Shown here piece after piece: positions 1-5,783 of a stretch of 7,523 bases of DNA (position 1 is its first letter; each line of letters opens with the position of its first letter). Both the position numbers and the translations under genes were made by a program. The notes beneath the pieces are model-generated. The model had not been told where the DNA came from. It ran no database searches and was given only the letters and a program-made list of their open reading frames with translations. The stretch is from a bacterium. GTDB lineage: Bacteria > Zhuqueibacterota > Zhuqueibacteria > Thermofontimicrobiales > Thermofontimicrobiaceae. Location of the stretch: positions 1 to 7,523 of the forward strand of contig JALOPY010000108.1 of the NCBI GenBank assembly GCA_025453735.1, written 5' to 3'.

Positions 1-832
1 GATTGCCACGGGCGGATCGGGTCGGCTGCATGTCCAAAAATTTATGACGACCAACCATTACGGCGCTACGGGCGATGGTCTGGTGATGGGCTATCGGGCG
101 GGCGTGCCGATCTGCTTCCTGCATACAGTGCAATATCATCCCACGGGAGCGGTATTTCCTGAGCAAGCGGAAGGATTATTAATCACTGAAAAAGTGCGAG
201 GCGCAGGCGCCAACGTGGTCAACATTCATGGCGAACAATTTGTTTTCGAGCGTGAGCCACGAGATGTTGAAGCTGCTGCCATTATCAAAGAATGTTCGCC
301 CGAACGGGGCAATGGCGTTCCCACGCCCACTGGCAAATTCGGCGTCTGGCTCGACTCGCCCATGATCGATGACCTGCTGGGCGAAGGAACGGTACGAAAG
401 GAATTCCCTGGCAAGCATATTTTGTTCCGACGCTATGGTATCGACATTTCCAAAGAGCCCATGCTGATCTATCCGACGCTTCATTATCAAAACGGCGGAC
501 TGGAAGCGAATAACAAAGGCGAAACCTGTGTGCCAGGATTGTACGTTGCTGGCGAAGTGCTGGGCGGTATTCACGGCGAAAATCGCCTCATGGGAAATTC
601 GCTGCTCGATGTGACAACCTTTGGACGAATCGCTGGCATGAATGCGGCAGAATACATCAAAGGATACCAGGGCAATGGAAAATTGACGCTGGATCATGTG
701 AAGAAATTTAACAAAGAGGTCGATAAAGCGGGCATCAAAGACAAAGTCGGACCGATGCTATTGCCCGATTATTCCAATCCCGAGGTGCGGAAGCGACAGT
801 TGACCACGCAGTACCTGGGAACGATGCGGTAA
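1..832 (+). CDS. Fumarate reductase/succinate dehydrogenase-type FAD flavoprotein, 3' part
   Basis: C-terminal 276 residues of a flavoprotein whose start lies upstream of the window; the reading frame is open from base 2. The family binds FAD and interconverts fumarate and succinate or a related dicarboxylate. Visible signatures, in order: ATGG near the fragment start and TGDG near residue 24 (FAD domain), QYHPTG (His codon at 137-139), a TEKVRGAG segment carrying the candidate proton-shuttling Arg, HYQNGG, then GLYVAGE and HGENRLMGNSL. The catalytic His/Arg set expected from FrdA/SdhA is therefore present. After NRLMGNSL only about 80 residues remain, fewer than the roughly 200 that follow in classical FrdA/SdhA, so the usual C-terminal helical domain appears shortened or replaced. 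No iron-sulfur or membrane subunit follows; any partner would be upstream. The enzyme family is clear, but the exact substrate and electron donor are not. Confidence 0.88.
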   Translation, partial: IATGGSGRLHVQKFMTTNHYGATGDGLVMGYRAGVPICFLHTVQYHPTGAVFPEQAEGLLITEKVRGAGANVVNIHGEQFVFEREPRDVEAAAIIKECSPERGNGVPTPTGKFGVWLDSPMIDDLLGEGTVRKEFPGKHILFRRYGIDISKEPMLIYPTLHYQNGGLEANNKGETCVPGLYVAGEVLGGIHGENRLMGNSLLDVTTFGRIAGMNAAEYIKGYQGNGKLTLDHVKKFNKEVDKAGIKDKVGPMLLPDYSNPEVRKRQLTTQYLGTMR

Positions 833-869
833 AAGCAGTATTTAGATTTGCTGTAAATTAACGTTAAAT

Positions 870-900
870 AAGCCTCACCTGATCGTGAGGCTTTTCTTTT
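870..900 (+). terminator. Rho-independent terminator after the flavoprotein gene
   Basis: AGCCTCAC (871-878) pairs perfectly with GTGAGGCT (885-892) around a 6-nt CTGATC loop. A further A-U pair (870/893) makes a 9-bp stem. A T-rich tract (TTTCTTTT, 893-900) follows at once. It sits 37 nt past the flavoprotein stop codon and separates that gene from the receptor unit. Confidence 0.9.
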
Positions 901-960
901 ATGAACCTTTAGATTCGTCCAATCGTTCATATTTTGTTGAGCACAACAAGGGGAAGAAGC

Positions 961-989
961 TTTCCGATTTTTCTTAATCGAAATAAAAT
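961..989 (+). promoter_or_regulatory. Possible sigma-70-like promoter for the receptor-lipoprotein unit
   Basis: TAAAAT (984-989) matches the -10 consensus at 5 of 6 bases. It lies 17 nt after TTTCCG (961-966), which matches the -35 consensus at only 3 of 6. Position is sensible, between the terminator and the chosen receptor start at 1055, but the -35 is weak and the region is AT-rich, so this may be chance. No FCB-type TTTG/TAnnTTTG pair was found here. Confidence 0.2.
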
Positions 990-1054
990 ATAGACGTTGT
1001 GGCTTCATGTGGCTTGGTTTTTGTGAGTACCCCGACTGGTTAAAGGGAAATCGT

Positions 1055-3640
1055 ATGACTTTTAAACTCATATTCAAATTCTCGGATGCACCAAAAATTA
1101 ATTTAATTACCAGCGCTTTGATCTTCTTGTTTTTGATAGTAATTATTAATTCGTCTCTTTTCAGCGGAACCACAGGAAGCCTTGAAGGAATTGTTCTTGA
1201 CAAAGCTACAATGAAACCGTTAGCTGGTGCTAACGTCATCATATTAGAGACGAGCCAGGGCAGCGCTGCGGATCTCAATGGAATGTTCAAAATCCATAAC
1301 ATTCGTGCTGGCACCTATAGAGTTCGTGTTTCAATGGCTGGCTATCGTACCCTGACATTCAATAATATCGCGATCCTGCCCGATCTGAAGACCCGGCTGA
1401 ATGCACAGCTTACTGAAACGCCTATCGAGTTGGAAGCCATCGAGGTGCGAGCCGAACGCCCTTTGATTCAAACGGATGTCAAAGGGACGGTGTATGAGCT
1501 GAGCGCGGAGAAAATCAATCAGCTTCCCATTGAAAAATTTCAAGAGGTCGTGGGATTGCAAGCCGGGACTACAGTGGAGGGGAATGTCCGCGGCGGCAAA
1601 ATAAGAGAGGTTATCTATTTGATCGATGGACTTCCAGTCCAGGATGTCATTCGGGGTGGATTGGGTTCGGAGTTGCCGAAAAGCGCCATCTCACAACTCA
1701 GCTTAAAAACCGGTGGCTTTGACGCTGAATATGGAAATGCCCTGTCTGGTGTCGTGAATGTGATCACCCGAACCGGGAGCAATGATCACCAATTCTTCTT
1801 TCGGGCGGAAAAGGATAATCTGTTCGGGGGGACACAGGTCAGCAAAATGAATACCTTCGAGCTGACTGCCAGCGGTCCGATAAAAAATTCCAAGCTCTAT
1901 TACTTTGTGGCAAATAATCTGTTGTTCAGCGATACACGATGGTGGCAGGATTTTCAATATTTTTTCGATTCGCCCATTCAAAAAGATTTAAATGGAATAA
2001 GCAAAATTGATTGGCACCTGAATTCTTCGATGCGAATGAGCGCGCAAATGCTTTATTCGCTCAACCGCTGGCGCGATTATGAATTTAGCTGGCGTTACAA
2101 TCTGGATGGTTTGCCGCCGCAACAACGCGACTCCTATCGCAGCGCAATTTTTTGGACTCACACGCTGTCACAAAATACCTTTTATTCCATTAGTTTGAGC
2201 CAATACTATTTAAATTCAAAAATTGGAAAAGGTGGTTCCGAAGATTTAGAGGCGATTCCTTATCAATACGATTTCTATTTGCTCTACATTGTTTCTGGCA
2301 ATCGGATTCTGTGGGCGAATATGAGGCAGCTTGCTTCATCCATCAAAGCAGAGATGACCAATCAATTCCATCCATTGCATGAATTAAAAGCTGGCTTTGA
2401 GCTCAAACATTATAACATCAATTCAAACATGAGGAAAATGGAGCCGCAAAAGACCTATTTTGGCAAGCCTCTGGTTCATCTTCCATTGTTGAATTACAGC
2501 ACCACATATCATTATTACCCCCGATCGGGAAGCATATTTATTCAGGATAAGTTTGAATCGGGCAAGGACCGCTCCGGGATCAGTGTGGGACTTCGATTTG
2601 ACTTTCTCGATCCACGCGCCAGGCGTCCCGCGATTGAGCTGGTGCCAATCAAAGAAGATCAATATCAAGAAAATGTCGTCGCTTATACGCCTGCCAAAGT
2701 TCAGTACAACCTCAGTCCTCGGTTTGGTTTTTCATTTCCACTGGCCAGCAAGAGTCACCTGTTTATCAACTATGGTCATTATATCCAGTACCCGCTGTTT
2801 GAACATCTGTATTCGGGTCTGGATAATGTCAATCTGAAATACGGCATCAATGTATTGCGTGGTAATCCGAATCTGTTGGCTGAGAAAACACGCGCCTGGG
2901 AAATCAGCGCTCGCCATAACCTCATCGAGAATGTCGTCATTTCGGCTTTGTATTTTAAGAAAGAGACCACGGATCAAATCGATACCAAAACTTTTGTTCC
3001 GAGCAACAGCCGCATTGCCGGAGATTATGGCTTTGCCGAGTATGTGAATAATCCTTATGCGATTGCCCGTGGCTATGAGTTTCTTATCACTCGCGAAACC
3101 GGAAAATGGGTGAGGGGTAGTTTGTCCTATACGTTAATGGATGCGAAAGGCATCAGTGAATATGAAGATCAGGGATTGAATTATGCGCAATGGGGTTTTG
3201 CCGTGGCAAACTCGCCGTTCTATCTAAGCTGGGATCAACGCCATACGGTTAAAGCTGACATCGTGCTGGATTTGCCGTTTGCGACAACAGCTAATTTTGT
3301 CTGGCAATATCATAGTGGCCGACCTTATACTTTTTTTCCCTCGAAAGATGGTTTCACGCCAGATGATCCGGAAATTCGCTTTCTGCCGAACAATAGAAGA
3401 ATGCCTGACAACAATTTTCTTGATTTGAAAGTGAGCAAAGAATTTCAGTTTGGTCCGGAAGTAAATGCTTTGCAAGCGCACCGATATAAAATCGCTCTTC
3501 ACGTCGAAATCAAAAACGTTTTCAATGAAAAGAATGTTCGCTGGGTGGATTCATCAGGCCGTGTCGGCGGTGAATTAAGCGATCCGGCGGCCTATTATAT
3601 CGGTCGCCGCACCGCGTTTGGAATTAATGTTGAATTATAA
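1055..3640 (+). CDS. TonB-dependent outer-membrane receptor with N-terminal carboxypeptidase-regulatory-like domain
   Basis: 861 residues if started at 1055. That ATG has a Shine-Dalgarno-like AAAGGGA at 1042-1048, and the N-terminus it gives is a normal signal peptide: basic start, hydrophobic core at about 17-36, likely cleavage near 38-40. An in-frame ATG at 1007 has no ribosome site and adds a polar leader. A carboxypeptidase-regulatory-like beta-sandwich spans about 41-122 (GIVLDKATMKPLAGANV and the GTYRVRVSMAGYR strand). A TonB-box-like LEAIEVRAE lies at about 126-134. The plug spans about 136-242 (YLIDGLPVQD, GGFDAEYGNALSGVVNVIT), and a beta-barrel continues to the end. Such receptors import substrates across the outer membrane using TonB-ExbBD energy; the substrate cannot be read from the sequence. 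The last residue is Leu, not the usual terminal aromatic. A lipoprotein gene follows 19 nt later and no SusD homologue is present, so a SusCD glycan system is not supported. Confidence 0.92.
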   Translation: MTFKLIFKFSDAPKINLITSALIFLFLIVIINSSLFSGTTGSLEGIVLDKATMKPLAGANVIILETSQGSAADLNGMFKIHNIRAGTYRVRVSMAGYRTLTFNNIAILPDLKTRLNAQLTETPIELEAIEVRAERPLIQTDVKGTVYELSAEKINQLPIEKFQEVVGLQAGTTVEGNVRGGKIREVIYLIDGLPVQDVIRGGLGSELPKSAISQLSLKTGGFDAEYGNALSGVVNVITRTGSNDHQFFFRAEKDNLFGGTQVSKMNTFELTASGPIKNSKLYYFVANNLLFSDTRWWQDFQYFFDSPIQKDLNGISKIDWHLNSSMRMSAQMLYSLNRWRDYEFSWRYNLDGLPPQQRDSYRSAIFWTHTLSQNTFYSISLSQYYLNSKIGKGGSEDLEAIPYQYDFYLLYIVSGNRILWANMRQLASSIKAEMTNQFHPLHELKAGFELKHYNINSNMRKMEPQKTYFGKPLVHLPLLNYSTTYHYYPRSGSIFIQDKFESGKDRSGISVGLRFDFLDPRARRPAIELVPIKEDQYQENVVAYTPAKVQYNLSPRFGFSFPLASKSHLFINYGHYIQYPLFEHLYSGLDNVNLKYGINVLRGNPNLLAEKTRAWEISARHNLIENVVISALYFKKETTDQIDTKTFVPSNSRIAGDYGFAEYVNNPYAIARGYEFLITRETGKWVRGSLSYTLMDAKGISEYEDQGLNYAQWGFAVANSPFYLSWDQRHTVKADIVLDLPFATTANFVWQYHSGRPYTFFPSKDGFTPDDPEIRFLPNNRRMPDNNFLDLKVSKEFQFGPEVNALQAHRYKIALHVEIKNVFNEKNVRWVDSSGRVGGELSDPAAYYIGRRTAFGINVEL

Positions 3641-3659
3641 ACAAGAGAAGAGATTGGTC

Positions 3660-4232
3660 ATGCGATTAAAATATATCTGGCAAATTTTATGGCTGCTCAT
3701 GGTGCTGGTTTCCTGTGAGGAATCGTTGCCCCCGCGAATTGTTCCTCAAAATACGCTGGAGATCACAGGTATTATCGCTAATCAGGAAGGCGGCGACACC
3801 GGGATCTTTGTGGCGATCAAAGTCTTTGGAGTCAATCGATACATAGAGACTTTTCAAGACACGGTGAAGGTGAACGGAAACATCCATATCTGGTGGGCGA
3901 GAAAACCTGAGATAGAAGCGAATGTTCCGCTAAGTAATAGACATTTTACAGATCCCACACGAATTTCGGGCAGCGTGCTCACCCTTGATCCCGGTGAAGA
4001 ATTTCATCTCGAAACCCTCTGGTATTTGAACACTGATGCTGGAAATAATCTTATTGATCTGTTAGATTTTTCCAATAGTCCTGTGATTGGAGGGATCGTC
4101 ACGGCTGCTCCTGAAAAATTTGTCCTGGAGGTCCAGCTTACACTCTTTAGCGAAACCGGATTACTTCGCTCGAAACTCCATGAATTTATTATTACTGGCT
4201 GGAAAGTAGCTGAAACGACCCCACCAGAATAA
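3660..4232 (+). CDS. Predicted lipoprotein of unknown function, partner of the TonB receptor
   Basis: 190 residues from the ATG at 3660. This start gives a compact type II signal peptide: basic MRLK, hydrophobic residues 6-17, and lipobox L16-V17-S18-C19, so mature lipidated Cys19 is followed by Glu-Glu. Earlier in-frame starts (TTG 3618, ATG 3627) would put a charged KQEKR stretch in front and are less likely. A purine-rich GAGAAG run at 3645-3650 can serve as ribosome site. The mature part looks beta-rich with alternating hydrophobic residues, no cysteines beyond the lipidated one, and no catalytic motif I recognise; I cannot assign a family. It starts 19 nt after the receptor stop with no terminator between, which implies co-transcription. 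An envelope-anchored accessory or ligand-capture role for the receptor is inference from context only. Confidence 0.8.
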   Translation: MRLKYIWQILWLLMVLVSCEESLPPRIVPQNTLEITGIIANQEGGDTGIFVAIKVFGVNRYIETFQDTVKVNGNIHIWWARKPEIEANVPLSNRHFTDPTRISGSVLTLDPGEEFHLETLWYLNTDAGNNLIDLLDFSNSPVIGGIVTAAPEKFVLEVQLTLFSETGLLRSKLHEFIITGWKVAETTPPE

Positions 4233-4367
4233 GCCTGGTCGAATTCATTACGCCAGGACGTGAAGCGCAACGTTCTGAAAAGGATAGGATTCAAAACGAT
4301 TCTTGACCGGGATACGTGACCACTCACCAAATACACCTCACGTGCCAGCACCCAACACTATTCTGAG
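4233..4367. other. Convergent intergenic region without a clear terminator
   Basis: This 135-bp gap lies between the ends of the lipoprotein gene and the minus-strand ligase gene. It contains only weak inverted repeats: CCTGG (4234-4238) with CCAGG (4253-4257), and ACGTGA (4314-4319) with TCACGT (4338-4343, 18-nt loop). Neither is followed by a T tract on either strand, so I do not call an intrinsic terminator. No ORF with coding character was seen. Confidence 0.5.
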
Positions 4368-5513
4368 CTACCGATTTCGAATAATCGTCGTATAAACTTT
4401 TTGCATGTCGCCTCGGTTAAAAATCTGGGACATCGCCCGCATCACATCGCCTTTATCTGTTTGGATGGAAATCCCCAATTGGTCATATCCATTCAGTACT
4501 CGTTCTCGAAACTCGACTTCATGATTGACCTGAGCGATGCAACTGTCGATATATGTTCTGAAATTTTCAATATCCCTTAGCTCATATTCTTCAAGCAGCA
4601 GCGGCAATAGATTTTCATAGCTCAAAATATCGCCAGTTTCGAGATAATTCCAGCACGTCGCCAGCACGGCTTTTTTATTGATGCCTATCGCCCAATGGAT
4701 CTCTTCAACTGATTCAGGCTTGCATTTCCACATGGTCACTCTGCCATTGGGCTCTTCGATATACCAGACTGTCCCTTCCATACCGACTAATTTTTCATCG
4801 TCGGTATGTTTCATTCGCTGCTCCATGTGCTCCCGAATCTCGGCATATTTTTTAACAGGATCGTCTTCGGCTGAAATTTCATCGATAACTGGGGCAGGAG
4901 GGACGTCGAAAAGTTTCAGATCAAACACAGGCACAATAGTTGCGTCGTGCCGAATACCGAACAATGCAGCCACGGACAGATCGGCATCATAAAGCATCAG
5001 ATGGGCGTTTCGCATCCCGTAAATTTCGAAGCTGATGTGACAGTTGTTTTCGGACACCAATTGTGGGATGGCTGGATATTTTTGCATCAACTCATTCCAC
5101 ATATCCAGAAAGGGTCCCCAGCGGCTGTTGCGCAACACAGGATAGAGCCGAAGTTTGTAAGTCAGGTGGGAATTTCTGTCAGCATCCTGGTAGCGATATG
5201 CCAGCACATTGGTGCCATCGAGCTTTTCATAAATGTGAATTTTTTTGATCGGCGGGAAATGGAATTTGCCGTCTTTGCCGAATGGATAATGCAATTTGGG
5301 CGTTGCCAGGATAAGCTGCGGCGCTGCTTTTCCATCGACATGGGTGATGACCAGAGCGCCGTAGCGGTGATCTGGTTTTTGTGATAGAAATCCCTGCAAT
5401 CGAACATCATTATTGAATGGATCTTCGACATCGAATGGCTGCAGCCATTTGGCATCGAGCTCGATAATTTGTTGGGCGAGTTCTAAAGATTTTTGATTAT
5501 CCTGGTTTGTCAT
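4368..5513 (-). CDS. ATP-dependent RNA ligase-like covalent nucleotidyltransferase
   Basis: 381 residues. The covalent nucleotidyltransferase motifs appear in the right order: motif I EKLDG at 96-100 with Lys97 as predicted AMP-accepting nucleophile (codon 5225-5223), motif III-like FEIYG at 162-166, motif IV EGTVW at 246-250, and motif V MWKCKP at 261-266. The adenylation domain spans roughly 50-270 and is followed by about 110 mostly helical-looking residues. Such enzymes seal 5'-phosphate to 3'-hydroxyl RNA ends via enzyme-AMP and RNA-AMP intermediates in the cytoplasm. Size and Lys position resemble both T4 Rnl1-type and archaeal Rnl3-type ligases, so the subfamily is unresolved. No DNA-ligase OB-fold, BRCT or zinc finger is apparent. 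The gene stands alone: no kinase-phosphatase, RtcB, Hen1 or toxin nuclease is adjacent. The ATG at 5513 has only a weak AGAAA upstream as ribosome site. It is divergent from the response-regulator gene. Confidence 0.82.
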   Translation of the reverse strand: MTNQDNQKSLELAQQIIELDAKWLQPFDVEDPFNNDVRLQGFLSQKPDHRYGALVITHVDGKAAPQLILATPKLHYPFGKDGKFHFPPIKKIHIYEKLDGTNVLAYRYQDADRNSHLTYKLRLYPVLRNSRWGPFLDMWNELMQKYPAIPQLVSENNCHISFEIYGMRNAHLMLYDADLSVAALFGIRHDATIVPVFDLKLFDVPPAPVIDEISAEDDPVKKYAEIREHMEQRMKHTDDEKLVGMEGTVWYIEEPNGRVTMWKCKPESVEEIHWAIGINKKAVLATCWNYLETGDILSYENLLPLLLEEYELRDIENFRTYIDSCIAQVNHEVEFRERVLNGYDQLGISIQTDKGDVMRAMSQIFNRGDMQKVYTTIIRNR

Positions 5514-5537
5514 ATTTTCTAAAAGGAATTAATCCCT

Positions 5538-5554
5538 GCCTGCGGCGGACAGGC
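5538..5554. repeat. Small GC-rich hairpin, REP-like
   Basis: GCCTG (5538-5542) and CAGGC (5550-5554) form a 5-bp stem around a GC-rich 7-nt loop in otherwise AT-rich spacer. The motif resembles short dispersed palindromes common in intergenic DNA of many bacteria. On the minus strand it would lie 25-41 nt upstream of the ligase start codon, inside the predicted leader. There is only one copy in the window, so dispersal is inferred. Confidence 0.45.
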
Positions 5555-5591
5555 GTAAGGATCTTATTTTTGTTTTTCCAAAATGATCCCC

Positions 5592-5625
5592 AACGGATAG
5601 ATGAACCCAACTGATAAATGAATAG
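5592..5625. repeat. Imperfect 17-bp tandem duplication in the divergent intergenic region
   Basis: Two adjacent 17-bp units (5592-5608 and 5609-5625) share 12 of 17 bases, including the AAC start and the ATGAA core. In the same spacer TAATCCGT occurs twice (5629-5636 and 5689-5696), and ACGGAT (5593-5598) is inverted to ATCCGT (5631-5636). These may be regulator sites or decayed repeats; no function can be assigned. Confidence 0.3.
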
Positions 5626-5675
5626 GCTTAATCCGTAGGGCTCATCTTTCCGCTGGGCATATCTTTTTAATAGCT

Positions 5676-5707
5676 CAAATATAAGCTCTAATCCGTTTAA
5701 ATGCAAA
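5676..5707 (-). promoter_or_regulatory. Predicted promoter of the RNA ligase gene, FCB type
   Basis: Read on the minus strand, TTTG (5707-5704), a 20-nt spacer and TATATTTG (5683-5676) fit the Bacteroidetes primary-sigma promoter pattern TTTG-N(19-21)-TAnnTTTG. The same bases also give a sigma-70-like reading of TTGCAT, 17 nt, TATATT. Transcription would begin near 5670 and give a leader of roughly 155 nt that contains the GC-rich hairpin. Confidence 0.45.
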
Positions 5708-5714
5708 CAATTTT

Positions 5715-5755
5715 TGTGCTTGATTTTTACAAATAATTTCTTTAGTTTAAGCACA
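5715..5755. promoter_or_regulatory. Inverted repeat upstream of the response-regulator gene, possible operator
   Basis: TGTGCTT (5715-5721) and AAGCACA (5749-5755) are perfect 7-bp inverted arms, with centres 34 bp apart, about three helical turns. The right arm ends 28 nt before the response-regulator start and the left arm lies just upstream of the predicted ligase promoter. Binding by a dimeric regulator, possibly autoregulation, is an inference; a leader hairpin is an alternative. Confidence 0.3.
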
Positions 5756-5783
5756 GAGCAATTTTAAAAGTGAGGATAATCCC

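Noticed and set aside
179..697. 172-codon minus-strand open frame
   Set aside because: It lies wholly antisense inside the flavoprotein gene, whose motifs are unambiguous; the translation shows no recognisable domain.
1007..1054. Upstream ATG at 1007 as the receptor start
   Set aside because: There is no ribosome site, and it would add 16 residues before a good signal peptide; the ATG at 1055 has AAAGGGA at proper spacing.
769..1314. 181-codon minus-strand open frame
   Set aside because: It runs across the flavoprotein end, the intrinsic terminator and the receptor start; the composition is not protein-like.
4314..4343. ACGTGA/TCACGT inverted repeat as a terminator
   Set aside because: The stem is only 6 bp with an 18-nt loop and no T tract on either strand.
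4328..4348. TGGCACG on the minus strand as a sigma-54 -24 element
   Set aside because: The -12 GC at the required spacing is missing, and it lies downstream of both convergent genes with no gene to drive.
4678..5384. Plus-strand open frames opposite the ligase gene
   Set aside because: They are antisense shadows of a gene with clear nucleotidyltransferase motifs.
5497..5754. 85-codon minus-strand open frame upstream of and overlapping the ligase start
   Set aside because: It reads through the predicted ligase promoter and the GC-rich hairpin, shows no domain, and its C-terminus is a translation of the repeat. A small leader gene is not excluded, but nothing supports it.
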